64,000 bases of DNA from Mesorhizobium sp. M9A.F.Ca.ET.002.03.1.2 (GCF_003952365.1 NZ_CP034443.1:3775001-3839000); one strand, 5' to 3'; counted from the stretch's first letter, positions 52,547-64,000 are shown. Notes: a model not told the origin generated them from the sequence alone. A program made the numbers and translations.

Positions 52547-52602
52547 TTGTTGCAACGGGGATTATAACGCCAGCCGAGCGTTGTTGCAACAGATATTATA
52601 AC
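52547..52602. promoter_or_regulatory. Toxin-antitoxin operator (two direct repeats)
   Basis: The pattern TTGTTGCAAC-N4-ATTATAAC occurs exactly twice, at 52547-52568 and 52581-52602, 34 bases apart. This is close to three helical turns, so two antitoxin dimers could bind on one face. Each GTTGCAAC is a palindrome. Confidence 0.75.
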
Positions 52603-52652
52603 TAGCAACAATCCACGAAGCAGCCAATGTCCGCGATTAGCCGTAGCATCCC

Positions 52653-52903
52653 TCCTTTCGTCATCCACGGGCGGAGCAGGAGCGAAGCGAACTGCGCAGA
52701 CCCGAGGATCCATTCCGTGACGCATGTGGCGGATCAAAGCGGCGCAGAACCAGGCGCTACCGCCCGGTGTCGCGAAGCTCGAAGCGGGCAGACGATCAGG
52801 CGACCATCCTGATGCGTCGCGTCCTCGGCGACGTTACGGAATGGATCCTCGGGTCTCCGCTGCGTCGCCCCGCTCCTTGCTTCGCCCGTGGATGACGAAG
52901 GGA
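52653..52903. repeat. Large imperfect inverted repeat
   Basis: Two arms of about 70 bases (52653-52722 and 52832-52903) are near reverse complements: TCGTCATCCACGGGCGGAGC and the end GAGGATCCATTCCGT match GATGACGA...ACGGAATGGATCCTC. The 110-base centre has no gene. It resembles palindromic intergenic repeats of rhizobia. It fills the gap between the antitoxin and methylmalonyl-CoA mutase genes. Confidence 0.7.
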
Positions 52904-52947
52904 AGGGGCGGCCAATCGTGGACATGGCCGCGCTTCATTAGAATAAC

Positions 52948-55064
<2,117 letters not shown>

Positions 55065-55068
<4 letters not shown>

Positions 55069-56507
55069 GGTGCTGCTCCGATCGATTGATCGATACGGAT
55101 CGGAAACAGCGGCTCGCACACCGCCACGCTCTCGGTGACGGCGGGCCGCCGCTCCGCCACCAGCGTTTCGACCGGACGCTCGGTTTTCGGCGGGTGAAGC
55201 GTCGTGCCGATGATGGTCCGTTCGCCTGCCTGGTAGGCGGCATGGCGGCGGGCGGAGGCCGCCTGGACCCGTTTCTGGATGTGTCCTCGCTGCAGGCTGG
55301 ACAGCACGCCGCCTTCCGCCTCGATCCGCTGGAATTCCGCCCAGGCCGCTTCGCAGAGGCCCAAAGTCAGCGCTTCAACGGCACCCGAACCGCAGGCAGG
55401 GTCGGCGACATGATCGATATGGCTTTCGTTGGCCATGATCAGTTGCGTATTGCGGGCGACACGACGGGCAAAACCCGCCGGCAGGCCATGCGCGATCGTG
55501 TGCGGCAGGATCGAGATCGAATCCGCTCCGCCGGCCGCTGCGGCAAACCCGGCGATCGCGGTGCGCAGGATGTTCGTCTCCGGATCCGCTAAAGTCATCA
55601 TGCGGAAGGATGTCTCGGCATGGATGTTGGCGGTGACGGCGGGGATCGAGCAGGCCTCCTGAACACGCGCCCACAGCCTGCGCAAGGCCCTGATCTTGGC
55701 CATCGACACGAACTGGTCCTGGTCGACGCTCAGTGCGAAGCCGATATGGGGCGCTGCATAGACAAGCGGTTGGCGCGCCTCCTCGAACATCCGGAGATAG
55801 GAGACCGCCGAAGCCATCATGGTGCCCAGCTCCTGCGCTTCGGTGGCGCCGGCATTGTGGAAGACGCGTCCGTCTGCCTCCAGCAGAACCCCGGGCACGC
55901 CCATCGAGAAGAAATGCGCCAGGGACTGCGGCATCGACGCCTGCAGGGCTTCGATCGACATGCGCAACCGGCCGGTTCCGGCAAAGATCGCCGCCGGATC
56001 GATGCCGAAGGAAAGGTTGAGCTTTGCCGGATCTGACCGGCGCTTGCTCAAGAACGCAACCAGCCAGTCGGCCACGGCGCGGCTCCAGGGATGCGCGTCG
56101 ATGCGGACCTGGATGCGGTTGAGCGGCACGCCGTCCAGCACGGTCTCCAGCGCCTCGGCAGTCCTCGGCAGGCCGTAGCCGAACGCATTCGGCGCGCCTT
56201 CGAAGACAAGCGACAATCCGGTGGCCCCCTGTGCGACGTCTTCCAGGGCCTGGGCTTTGGCCCGGCCGATATCCGGATCGTCGATACGCTGGCTGACGAT
56301 CCACGGCGATTTGGGATTTGCCCGCGCGAGAGGCTCCGCGGTGACCGAACGATCATAGAGCGGTTCGATGCGGATGGCGTCGTCGGTATGGGATACGAGC
56401 TTTTCCTCGAAGGATCCGCCGGCCAAGGCTTTTTCCACAAGGGCCAGCCACCGCTGCCGGTCAGGGTTCGGAACTTCAGCATCCTGGATCAAGGCACCGA
56501 CGCCCAT
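55065..56507 (-). CDS. Methylmalonyl-CoA mutase, small subunit
   Basis: The 480-residue protein is the catalytically inactive barrel of the alpha-beta mutase: it shares the mutase barrel fold ([20 protein letters not shown]) but lacks the DGHDRG cobalamin motif. It pairs with the large subunit encoded immediately downstream. The ATG at 56507 follows GAGGAAAAG; the open frame continues into the repeat upstream. Confidence 0.9.
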
Positions 56508-56525
56508 CCGCTTTTCCTCGTCTAT

Positions 56526-56625
56526 AGCGCCTCGCGTCCTTTGGACGCGCAAAGGACACTGCAGCACTTTTGATCTTGCGCATTATCCCCAGCGGAAATC
56601 GATTCCGATTTCCGGGGTCATGCGC
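56526..56625. repeat. Intergenic hairpin repeat, copy B
   Basis: The element has GCGCCTCGCGTCC, GGACGCGCAAAGGAC and GCAGCACTTTTGATCTTGCG, then an imperfect stem ending CCGGGGTCATGCGC. It is a copy of the element at 48762 and 60713. The rest of the gap up to 56872 shows no gene. Confidence 0.85.
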
Positions 56626-56872
56626 TTGTCGGCCGCATAGGCCTGGAACGTCAGTCTACGGTTCCCCGTCCCATATCACAATGCAACACGCGTCCCGCGA
56701 CGATGGACCGCCAACCGATTGCCAAAGACGCGCAAAATCCGCAAGCTTCAAAAACCCATTTTCGGCCATAGCCATTGTCGCTGCGCAATGACGTCTTTAT
56801 ACCTGCGGCGAGCCCCGCAACTTTCAATACGTCAGGGCTTTCGACACTTCAGGTTTGCGGAGAACCCGACAC

Positions 56873-58417
56873 ATGGCTGACGACACCAGTATTTTCTTAG
56901 GAGCCAGCCGCAAGCCCGATGATAGCTACCAGCGCGCTGAAAACCTGCTGCTTCAGTACGGCAATCGTCATGGTCTGGTCACCGGCGCGACCGGCACCGG
57001 CAAAACCGTGAGCTTGCAGATTTTGGCGGAAGGCTTCTCCAATGCGGGCGTGCCGGTCTTTTGCGCCGACATCAAGGGCGATCTGTCAGGTATCGCGATG
57101 ATGGGCACGGCACAGGATTTCCTGGTCAAGCGAGCCGAGCAGGTCAAGCTCGACCCCTACCAGTTCCAGGAATTCCCGGTCATCTTCTGGGATCTGTTCG
57201 GCGAGCAGGGCCATCCGATCCGCGCCACCGTCTCGGAAATGGGGCCGCTGCTTCTGTCGCGCCTGATGAACCTCTCCGAGGCGCAGGAAGGCATCATGAA
57301 CATCGCCTTCCGCATCGCCGACGAGGAAGGCTTGTTGCTGCTGGACCTGAAGGACCTGCAGGCGCTTCTTGCCAACATAGCCGAACGCGCCGAAGAAATC
57401 GGCGCTCGCTACGGCAATGTGACGAAGCCTTCGGTCGGCGCGATCCAACGCACGCTGCTGGTTCTGGAGCAGCAGGGAGCGACGAATTTCTTCGGAGAGC
57501 CGGCGTTGCGGATCGCCGACATGATGCGCACCACCCGCGACGGACGCGGCGCGATCAGCGTGCTGGCCGCCGACAAGCTGATGATGAATCCCCGGCTCTA
57601 TGCGACATTCCTCTTGTGGCTGATGTCGGAATTGTTCGAGGAATTGCCCGAAGTCGGCGACCCCGATAAGCCAAAGCTGGTCTTCTTCTTCGACGAGGCG
57701 CACCTTCTGTTCGACGATGCGCCGAAGGTGCTGATTGACCGGGTCGAGCAGGTGGTCCGGCTGATCCGTTCTAAGGGCGTCGGCGTCTACTTCGTCACCC
57801 AGAATCCGCTGGATATCCCTGAAACGGTCCTGGCCCAGCTCGGCAATCGGGTGCAGCATGCACTTCGCGCCTACACGCCGCGAGAGCAGAAGGCCGTGAG
57901 AACGGCTGCCGAGACGTTCAGGCCCAATCCCGACTTCGACTGTGCAACGGTGATCACGCAACTCGGCACCGGCGAAGCGCTGGTCTCGACGCTGGAAGCC
58001 AAAGGTGCTCCGTCCATGGTCCAGCGGACGCTGATTCGTCCGCCGTCTTCGCGCCTTGGTCCGATCTCACCCGACGAGCGCCGCAAGCTGATCGCCGAGA
58101 GCCCGGTTGCGGGACAGTACGACCAGACCATCGATCGTGAATCGGCATTCGAGATACTGCAGAAGAAGGCCAAGGCCGCTCAGGACGCGGAGGCGCAGCA
58201 GCAGGAGAGCGGCCGCTCCCGCTGGACCATTCCAGGCTTCGGCAATGACGATCCGGTTCCCCAGACTGCCGGCGGCAGGCGAGCACCGGCGCCGCGACCG
58301 TCCAATCGACAGACGGTGGCGGAGGCGGCGATCAAATCGGTGGTTCGCTCGGTCGGCTCGTCCGTGGGACGGGCGATCGTCCGCGGCATTCTCGGCAGCC
58401 TGGCCAGGGGACGATGA
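56873..58417 (+). CDS. HerA-like P-loop ATPase (DUF853)
   Basis: The 514-residue protein has a Walker A motif GATGTGKT, a Walker B motif LVFFFDEAH and the DUF853 pattern ([20 protein letters not shown] and later [16 protein letters not shown]). It belongs to the HerA/FtsK-type ATPase family and may move DNA or protein polymers; its task is not known. The ATG at 56873 is preceded by a weak site. It is convergent with the remains of a methyltransferase gene, which ends at its stop codon. Confidence 0.85.
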   Translation: MADDTSIFLGASRKPDDSYQRAENLLLQYGNRHGLVTGATGTGKTVSLQILAEGFSNAGVPVFCADIKGDLSGIAMMGTAQDFLVKRAEQVKLDPYQFQEFPVIFWDLFGEQGHPIRATVSEMGPLLLSRLMNLSEAQEGIMNIAFRIADEEGLLLLDLKDLQALLANIAERAEEIGARYGNVTKPSVGAIQRTLLVLEQQGATNFFGEPALRIADMMRTTRDGRGAISVLAADKLMMNPRLYATFLLWLMSELFEELPEVGDPDKPKLVFFFDEAHLLFDDAPKVLIDRVEQVVRLIRSKGVGVYFVTQNPLDIPETVLAQLGNRVQHALRAYTPREQKAVRTAAETFRPNPDFDCATVITQLGTGEALVSTLEAKGAPSMVQRTLIRPPSSRLGPISPDERRKLIAESPVAGQYDQTIDRESAFEILQKKAKAAQDAEAQQQESGRSRWTIPGFGNDDPVPQTAGGRRAPAPRPSNRQTVAEAAIKSVVRSVGSSVGRAIVRGILGSLARGR

Positions 58418-58419
58418 AC

Positions 58420-58963
58420 GGGTCGCCGCCGCGCGCCTGGAGCGCCGCGACAAAGAGCTCACGATAACGATCGACGGCCGGGCAGGGCGGATCGCAGAAC
58501 TGGCCGGTAGAGTCGATGTCCTCAACGATCAGTACGCCGCCGGGCGCCAGCGCCGCCCTCGCTCTCGATAGCATTTCCTCCGGCCTCGCGAGATGCGTAA
58601 GAACGAACCGGATATAGACCAACGCGGCGCCCGAGACGGACCACGGATCGAGCACGCTGGCCTTGTGCAACTCGACATTGGCGAGGCCGCGGTTCGCCAT
58701 CTCGTCGCGAGCCGCCGCCAGCTTCTCTTCGTCGAGATCGAATCCGACGACGCGGCCGTTTGAACCGACCCGAGCCGCTAGCTCGAAGCTGACGTCACCA
58801 CCGCCGCAACCGGCGTCCAGCGCCAACATTCCGTTCAGCGGTTCGAAGCGGTCGAGAAGTGCTGGGTTGCCGGCGCCAGCACGCGCGAAATGAGGGCGAG
58901 CCGCGACCGCCCTTCCTCGCCACCCTTGATGATGTACGTCCGGAGTTCCTCAGCCTTGGCCAT
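58420..58963 (-). pseudogene. SAM-dependent methyltransferase, frameshifted and truncated
   Basis: From ATG at 58963 the frame reads MAKAEELRTYIIKGGEEGRS and hits a stop near 58840, while a second frame gives LDRFEPLNGMLALDAGCGGG, the SAM-binding motif, and runs on to the end. One base is missing near 58855. At the other end the homology stops at [19 protein letters not shown], exactly at the stop codon of the convergent HerA-like gene, so the C-terminal part is lost. Confidence 0.75.
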
Positions 58964-59271
58964 GGGGCTTCCCAATTACCATTGACGCTGCCGTTCCGCC
59001 AGCATCGGTGCCAAGCCGCCCGCCTCCTTCCACAGCAGCGTGCCATAAGGCGCAGCCGGCGATCAACAACGATGCTCCCCATTGTTACAGGCGTAACCAA
59101 ATTGCGTGTCGATGAAATCATTCCGTAGCGAGATTCCGAGACAACGACGTTCTCGACATGAGAGTAACGGAGCGCGAAGGAACTCTCCCCTTTTGTTCAC
59201 GCACGGCCGAACAGCCCGAAGACATCCGCGCGGCACGCTCCCAACCCGCAAACTCGAAATGGGAGACCAAA

Positions 59272-59505
59272 ATGGCTCACACGGAAACTCGCACCGTCCG
59301 CGACGCATCCAGACGCCGCTTGTTTGAGTCCAGGCTGAAAAGCGTAGCAATACTGATCGTTACCTTCAGGGGGTGGCGGCGGAACGTTGCAAGACGCAGG
59401 GCACTAGCAGATCTGACGCCCCATCAGCTGAAGGACATCGGTCATCCGGAGGCCCAGGACGTCGTTAAGGCAGCTCTGATCACGAACTTGATGTCGATGA
59501 GGTAA
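59272..59505 (+). CDS. DUF1127 small basic protein
   Basis: The 77-residue basic protein has the DUF1127 core WRRNVARRRALADLTPHQLK with DIGHPEAQ. Small proteins with this domain in Rhizobiales can act in RNA binding, phosphate or stress responses. The ATG at 59272 follows GGGAG. The rest of the gap before it (58964-59271) shows no other gene. Confidence 0.85.
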   Translation: MAHTETRTVRDASRRRLFESRLKSVAILIVTFRGWRRNVARRRALADLTPHQLKDIGHPEAQDVVKAALITNLMSMR

Positions 59506-59717
59506 GATCAGCGCACCAACTGCGCAAAGTGTCAGTTGCCCGGCCAGTGATCGACCCAAACAACCGCGACACTAGGCTGTTTCCGTGCGGGCCACGGGCT
59601 GTCGCTGGTGGCGTTTGCCGCATAGTCGGACTCAAAAATGGGCACCAATTTTGGGAGTGCTCACACAAAAACCAGCCGGAGCAGTGAAAATCCGCTGCTC
59701 CAGCGCTTTCGACCAGC

Positions 59718-60539
59718 TCAGAAGATCGAGTCCGAGATCGTTCTTGCCGCGCCGAGCAGAATCGATCCTTCCGGCACGCCGTCATCGATCGGAATGGCCC
59801 TCCGGTTCGTTGCCGGCACTGGTTGGCCGACACCGGCGGTAACGATTACTGGTGTTTTGTTGGGCACACGGTCGTAGAGATCGATGATGTCCTGATTTAT
59901 CAGGCGAACACAGCCGGATGATACCGATTTGCCTATCGAGTTCCACTCCGGCGAGCCGTGCAGTCGGTAAAGCGTGTCCTGGTTGCCCTGGAACAGATAC
60001 AGCGCTCGCGCGCCGAGCGGATTGGTGAGCCCGCCGGGCTGGCCGCCATTGTCGGCGCTGTATTTTGCGAGCTCGGGCTGGCGGGCGATCATTTCGCCCG
60101 GCGGGGTCCATTTCGGCCATTTCTGCTTCCACTGGACGACGGCGTCTCCCGACCATTCGAAGCCGGCGCGACCCAGCCCAACACCATAACGGATGGCTTG
60201 TCCGCCGGGACGCACGAGATAGAGGTGGTGGCCGGCCGTATCGACGACGATGGTGCCAGGCTTCTCGCCGGTCGGATCGGGAACGATCTGGCGCAGGAAT
60301 TGCGGGTCAATTTTCTCGAAGGGTATGCCCGGGAGGTCGAACCCGCCGTCGCTGACCGGGGCGTACATCGTTGCATAGTCCAGGAGCGGCGGCTCGACAT
60401 TGGCTGGAAACGGCGGCTCGACCGGCCGCCGTGCCGTCGTGGTGCAGGCCGAAACCGCAATCGAGGCGGCGCCGAGCGCTGCGGCGTTGAGAAAGCCGCG
60501 GCGGCTCAGGCGACGGGATTCGATTTCGGTTGTGAACAT
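59718..60539 (-). CDS. L,D-transpeptidase (YkuD family), Tat-lipoprotein type
   Basis: The 273-residue protein has a Tat-like leader with SRRGFLNAA and a lipobox-like SAC (residue about 31), and the YkuD catalytic motif HGSPEWNSIGKSVSSGCVRL with His, Ser, Gly and Cys. It cross-links peptidoglycan or attaches lipoproteins to it in the periplasm. It stands alone, upstream of a repeat. Confidence 0.92.
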   Translation of the reverse strand: MFTTEIESRRLSRRGFLNAAALGAASIAVSACTTTARRPVEPPFPANVEPPLLDYATMYAPVSDGGFDLPGIPFEKIDPQFLRQIVPDPTGEKPGTIVVDTAGHHLYLVRPGGQAIRYGVGLGRAGFEWSGDAVVQWKQKWPKWTPPGEMIARQPELAKYSADNGGQPGGLTNPLGARALYLFQGNQDTLYRLHGSPEWNSIGKSVSSGCVRLINQDIIDLYDRVPNKTPVIVTAGVGQPVPATNRRAIPIDDGVPEGSILLGAARTISDSIF

Positions 60540-60712
60540 GGTTGCCTTTTTTAAGTCTCAAGTCGAAACAAAACATGAATACGCTGACCGGTACGGCGCC
60601 AGCCCTATCAATGCCCGGCGCGATAGGCGGTTCCGATTCTGGCCTGAGGGTGGACAAACAAAGGCAAAGCTGTGACGGCACCATCGCTGTTGCGCCGGGG
60701 CAACAGGCCTAA

Positions 60713-60860
60713 AGCGCCGCGCGTCCATTTGGACGCGTAAGGACGCTTTAGCACTTTTACTTTGCGCATGATCCTTTCCAAGAATCGATTCCGATTTTTG
60801 GGGTCATGCGCTAAGCAGGTTCCGCAAAAGTGTCCCGCGGTTTTGCGACAAGAACCTGCG
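60713..60860. repeat. Intergenic hairpin repeat, copy C (extended)
   Basis: The element starts GCGCCGCGCGTCCATTTGG and carries the GCGCATGATCC to GGGGTCATGCGC hairpin. It continues with TAAGCAGGTTCCGCAAAAGT and TTTTGCGACAAGAACCTGC, a second hairpin that reappears inverted at 62645. It fills the gap between the L,D-transpeptidase and haloacid dehalogenase genes. Confidence 0.85.
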
Positions 60861-60900
60861 ATAAGCAAAGACCTAAGCAGACGAAGCAAGCGAAGTCTGC

Positions 60901-61563
60901 TTAGCCTGCGGCCAGCAGGCCTTCGAGCGAGGGTAGGATCAGGGCCGGCGGAAAGTCCCGATATTCCTCGGGCTGGTTGGAGCGGTTGATCCAGACTGTC
61001 CGGAAGCCGAACTTGGTGGCGCCGGCGACGTCCCATCGGTTGGATGACTGAAAGGACACAGCATCCGGATAGAGGCGCCAGCCTGTGGTGACCATGTCGT
61101 AGACCGACGGGTCGGTCTTGAAGCGCTTGACGGCATCGACGGAATAGATGTCGTCCAGAACCTGGTCGAGCGCGGCGGACTTGACCGCCGCTTCCAGCAT
61201 TTCAGGCGAGCCGTTGGAGAGGATCGCCAGTTTCGCGCCCGACGCCTTGAGCGCCTTGAGCACGGCCGGCACCTCCGGATAGCAGTCCAGCCGCCAATAG
61301 GCGTCGAGCAGCTTGGCTCTGAGCCCCTTGTCCGCGGAGGGAACCTTGCGCAGGGCGAAATCGAGCGCCTGTTCGGTGAGTTGCCAGAAATCGGCATAGG
61401 CGCCCATCAGCGTCCTCACCCAGGAGTATTCCAATTGCTTGGCGCGCCAGATCTCCGACAGGAGCTGGCCGTCCGGTCCGATCTGGTCGGCATGACGGCG
61501 TACGGCGGCATGCACGTCGAACAGCGTGCCGTAGGCGTCGAAAACGTAAGCCGCATGATGCAT
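60901..61563 (-). CDS. Haloacid dehalogenase, type II
   Basis: The 220-residue protein has the HAD motifs FDAYGTLFD, SNGSP (motif II), the Lys in RFKTDPSVYD, and SNRWDVAGA (motif IV). This is the L-2-haloacid dehalogenase branch. It could hydrolyse 2-haloacids, but housekeeping phosphatase-like activity is possible. ATG at 61563 is the start; the frame continues upstream. It overlaps no gene, and the aminotransferase on the other strand starts 158 bases away. Confidence 0.9.
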   Translation of the reverse strand: MHHAAYVFDAYGTLFDVHAAVRRHADQIGPDGQLLSEIWRAKQLEYSWVRTLMGAYADFWQLTEQALDFALRKVPSADKGLRAKLLDAYWRLDCYPEVPAVLKALKASGAKLAILSNGSPEMLEAAVKSAALDQVLDDIYSVDAVKRFKTDPSVYDMVTTGWRLYPDAVSFQSSNRWDVAGATKFGFRTVWINRSNQPEEYRDFPPALILPSLEGLLAAG

Positions 61564-61720
61564 GGTGACAGTTTTGCGGCGCGGCAGGGCAAGGCGCAAG
61601 CACAGATTGCAATGCACATGCCGCTGGCCTCAACAAATCTCGGCCATGCCGGTTGACGGCAGACGCCAAAGCATCTTCCAATGGCGACACGGGACAGTTC
61701 TAAAAACGCGGAACCAAGCG

Positions 61721-62599
61721 ATGACACTGGCGACTGCGGCGCAATCCGCGACATGGACCTTCGTGGATGGCGACTGGTATGAAGGCAACGTCGCCATTCT
61801 GGGGCCGCGCAGCCACGCCATGTGGCTCGGCACCAGCGTGTTCGACGGCGCCCGCTGGTTCGAGGGCGTCGCCCCCGACCTCGACCGCCATGCCGCAAGG
61901 GTCAACGCTTCGGCGATCGCGCTTGGTCTCAAGCCGTCCATGAGCACCGAAAAGATCGTCGGGCTGACCTGGGACGGGTTGAAGAAGTTCGACGGCAAGA
62001 CGGCGGTTTACATAAGGCCGATGTACTGGGCCGAGCATGGCGGCTACATGGGCGTGCCGGCAGATCCGGCCTCGACCCGTTTCTGCCTTTGCCTCTACGA
62101 ATCGCCGATGATCTCGCCGGCGGGCTTTTCGGTCACCGTCTCGCCGTTCAGGCGCCCGACCATCGAAACCATGCCGACCAACGCCAAGGCCGGCTGCCTC
62201 TATCCCAACAACGGCCGTGCCATCCTCGAAGCCAAGATGCGCGGCTTCGACAACGCCCTGGTGCTGGACATGCTGGGCAATGTCGCCGAGACCGGAACCT
62301 CGAACATTTTCCTGGTCAAGGACGGTCATGTCCTGACGCCGGCGCCGAACGGCACGTTCCTGTCCGGCATCACCCGCTCGCGGACGATGACGCTGCTTGG
62401 CGAGTATGGGTTCAAGACCACCGAGAAGACGCTGTCGGTGCGCGACTTCCTCGAAGCGGACGAGATCTTCTCGACGGGAAACCATTCGAAAGTCGTGCCG
62501 GTGACCCGCATCGAGGATCGCAATCTCCAGCCAGGCCCCGTGGCCAAGAAGGCGCGCGAACTCTATTGGGATTGGGCGCATTCGACTTCGGCCGGCTGA
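61721..62599 (+). CDS. ilvE: Class IV aminotransferase (branched-chain type)
   Basis: The 292-residue protein has the fold-type IV PLP lysine (NAKAGCLYPNNGRAILEAK) and the class IV signature EIFSTGNHSKVVPV with EADE. It matches branched-chain aminotransferase relatives, but the sequence also resembles D-amino-acid or 4-amino-4-deoxychorismate class enzymes; the substrate is not sure. ATG at 61721. A perfect palindrome follows at 62604-62635. Confidence 0.85.
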   Translation: MTLATAAQSATWTFVDGDWYEGNVAILGPRSHAMWLGTSVFDGARWFEGVAPDLDRHAARVNASAIALGLKPSMSTEKIVGLTWDGLKKFDGKTAVYIRPMYWAEHGGYMGVPADPASTRFCLCLYESPMISPAGFSVTVSPFRRPTIETMPTNAKAGCLYPNNGRAILEAKMRGFDNALVLDMLGNVAETGTSNIFLVKDGHVLTPAPNGTFLSGITRSRTMTLLGEYGFKTTEKTLSVRDFLEADEIFSTGNHSKVVPVTRIEDRNLQPGPVAKKARELYWDWAHSTSAG

Positions 62600-62603
62600 C
62601 TGG

Positions 62604-62635
62604 CCAGGCGGCGTTGGCGCGCCAACGCCGCCTGG
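62604..62635. terminator. Perfect palindrome, possible terminator
   Basis: A 32-base perfect palindrome lies five bases after the aminotransferase stop, followed by TTTCT. It can form a 14-base hairpin and probably ends the transcript. Confidence 0.7.
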
Positions 62636-62644
62636 TTTCTCGTT

Positions 62645-62697
62645 CGATGCAGGTTCTTGTCGGAAAACCGTGTGACACTTTTCCGGAACCTGCTTAG
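62645..62697. repeat. Inverted part-copy of repeat C
   Basis: The stretch GCAGGTTCTTGTCGGAAAAC to GTGACACTTTTCCGGAACCT is the inverted form of the second half of repeat C (60811-60860). It forms a hairpin and lies just before the promoter region of sodB. Confidence 0.75.
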
Positions 62698-62795
62698 AAG
62701 GGAACCGGCGCTTCATTCCGGAGTTGTTCCACATCAATCCAGACCTATGTTAGTCCGGTATCGACACCGGATTTTTTCCACGAGGAGTACGACCG

Positions 62796-63392
62796 ATGGC
62801 TTTTGAATTGCCCGCCTTGCCCTATGACTATGAGGCCCTGCAGCCTTACATGTCGAAGGAGACGCTGGAGTACCATCACGACAAGCACCACAAGGCCTAT
62901 GTCGACAACGGCAACAAGCTGGCTGCCGAAGCCGGCCTGGGTGATTTGTCGGTCGAGGACGTTGTAAAACAGTCCTTCGGCAAGAATGCCGGGCTCTTCA
63001 ACAATGCCGCCCAGCACTACAACCACATCCATTTCTGGAAGTGGATGAAGAAGGGCGGCGGCGGCAACAAACTGCCGGGCGCGCTGCAAAAGGCATTCGA
63101 CAGCGACCTTGGCGGCTACGACAAGTTCAAGGCGGATTTCATCGCCGCCGGAACAACCCAGTTCGGTTCGGGCTGGGCCTGGGTTTCGGTCAAGGACGGC
63201 AAGCTGGCGATCTCGAAGACGCCGAACGGCGAGAACCCGCTGGTCCATGGCGCGACGCCGATCCTGGGCGTCGATGTCTGGGAGCATTCCTATTACATCG
63301 ACTATCGCAACGCCCGCCCGAAATATCTCGAAGCCTTCGTCGACAGTCTCATCGACTGGGACCATGTCCTCGAGCTCTACGAAAAGGCCTAG
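62796..63392 (+). CDS. sodB: Iron/manganese superoxide dismutase
   Basis: The 198-residue protein has the FeSOD/MnSOD ligands His in HHDKHHKAYV, His in AQHYNHIHFW and Asp and His in DVWEHSYYIDY. Residue patterns (NAAQHYNH and GTTQFGSGW) suggest the iron or cambialistic type. It removes superoxide in the cytoplasm. A terminator follows at 63409-63433. Confidence 0.95.
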   Translation: MAFELPALPYDYEALQPYMSKETLEYHHDKHHKAYVDNGNKLAAEAGLGDLSVEDVVKQSFGKNAGLFNNAAQHYNHIHFWKWMKKGGGGNKLPGALQKAFDSDLGGYDKFKADFIAAGTTQFGSGWAWVSVKDGKLAISKTPNGENPLVHGATPILGVDVWEHSYYIDYRNARPKYLEAFVDSLIDWDHVLELYEKA

Positions 63393-63408
63393 GCCGGTCC
63401 GATTTGCA

Positions 63409-63433
63409 GAAAAGCCCCGCCCCGGGGCTTTTC
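63409..63433 (+). terminator. Rho-independent terminator of sodB
   Basis: A 10-base stem GAAAAGCCCC / GGGGCTTTTC with a five-base loop (GCCCC) is followed directly by TTTT. Confidence 0.88.
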
Positions 63434-63598
63434 TTTTGGCTCAAGATCGGCCGCCCTTTTCCCAACACCAGAACGACTGTCGCAAAAATTCACACAAGCG
63501 TGAGGCGAATTTCCGGAATTTTTAAGCCACCTTTGCCGTTATCGATGCGTTGCGGAAATGCCTTCACCCCGAAACGTCTTCGCCATGGAGCCAGTTGA

Positions 63599-64000
63599 AT
63601 GAGAAAGCTTATCCTCGCCATCTCGATGCTCGCCTTCGCCGGGTCAGCGGCACTTGCCGATCCGATCCTGGATCGGCAGGCCCTGATGAAGGAACGTGGC
63701 AAGATCGCCGGCGGATTGTCGAAAGTGGTCAAGGGCGAAAACCCTTTCGATGCCGCTGCCGTGATGACGTCGTTGCAGGCGCTTCAGGCTAATGCTGAGA
63801 AATTCGACGCCGAGGCTCTTTTCCCGGCGGGCAGCGAGACCGGCAACGACACCACGGCTGCTCCCAAGATCTGGCAAGACATGGCCGGCTTCAAGGCAAC
63901 TCACGACAAGTATCTCGCCGACGTCAAGGCTGCGGTCGCCGCCGCCCCCGCGGACGTCGATGCCTTGAAGGTGCAGTTCAACACCATCGGCGGCGATTGC
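63599..64000 (+). CDS. Cytochrome c'-like class II c-type cytochrome, N-terminal part
   Basis: The first 134 residues include a signal peptide (MRKLILAISMLAFAGSAALA) and an alpha-helical domain (DPILDRQALMKERGKIAGGL). The window ends at GGDC, where the CxxCH heme site should start near the C-terminus. This layout is class II cytochrome c (c'/c556), often tied to NO binding or photosynthetic-type electron transfer. GGAG precedes ATG. The end of the gene lies beyond the window. Confidence 0.85.
   Translation, partial: MRKLILAISMLAFAGSAALADPILDRQALMKERGKIAGGLSKVVKGENPFDAAAVMTSLQALQANAEKFDAEALFPAGSETGNDTTAAPKIWQDMAGFKATHDKYLADVKAAVAAAPADVDALKVQFNTIGGDC

Overview
The window reads as chromosomal DNA of a high-GC alphaproteobacterium of the order Hyphomicrobiales, most likely Mesorhizobium or a close relative. 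The evidence is a complete fixNOQP-fixGHIS set with FixLJ and FnrN, a betI-betC-betA-betB choline-O-sulfate cluster, a rhizobial (AnsA/ReAV) type asparaginase, paired methylmalonyl-CoA mutase subunits, and several copies of the ~100 bp hairpin intergenic repeats that I associate with Mesorhizobium genomes. No nod or nif genes are present.

Positions 1-34.5 kb form one micro-oxic/anaerobic and nitrogen-oxide island. From left to right it holds a P-type ATPase / thioredoxin-2 / MgtC-like operon; a GNAT-fused ADP-forming acyl-CoA synthetase; a cytochrome c / kinase operon; universal stress proteins; a phosphoribosyltransferase / flavin-binding pair behind a truncated Usp gene; a phasin; small c cytochromes; a lipoyl-like protein; FixJ and a frameshifted FixL; a Nudix hydrolase; a CBS-BON protein; fixGHIS; fixNOQP; a hemerythrin; FnrN; HemN; a small K+ channel-like protein; a group-3 truncated globin with an NsrR-type regulator; a DUF1858 protein; pseudoazurin; NnrS; NirV and copper nitrite reductase NirK. 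About a dozen FNR/FixK-type boxes (TTGA-N6-TCAA or close variants) lie upstream of these genes. Two exact reverse-complement NnrR-like sites sit in front of pseudoazurin and nirK, and an NsrR-like palindrome precedes the globin. Together they describe a regulon that senses O2 (FixL heme-PAS, FnrN Fe-S) and NO (NnrR, NsrR), switches respiration to cbb3 oxidase and nitrite, and makes a stress/dormancy set resembling the mycobacterial DosR regulon.

A tRNA-Pro(CGG) at 34.6-34.7 kb marks the change to ordinary chromosomal genes: a phosphomannomutase, an NmrA-like oxidoreductase with a divergent LysR regulator, the choline-sulfate to glycine-betaine operon (with an inserted PLP dehydratase), a Tat-exported metallo-beta-lactamase-fold protein with a divergent AraC regulator, a thiolase, asparaginase, a TIGR03808-like exported beta-helix protein, a GreA/GreB-like protein, an AbrB/Doc toxin-antitoxin pair, methylmalonyl-CoA mutase subunits, a HerA-like ATPase next to a broken methyltransferase gene, a DUF1127 peptide, an L,D-transpeptidase, a haloacid dehalogenase, a class IV aminotransferase, superoxide dismutase, and the start of a cytochrome c'-like gene cut by the window edge.

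All calls rest on reading the sequence and translations; no database search was run.
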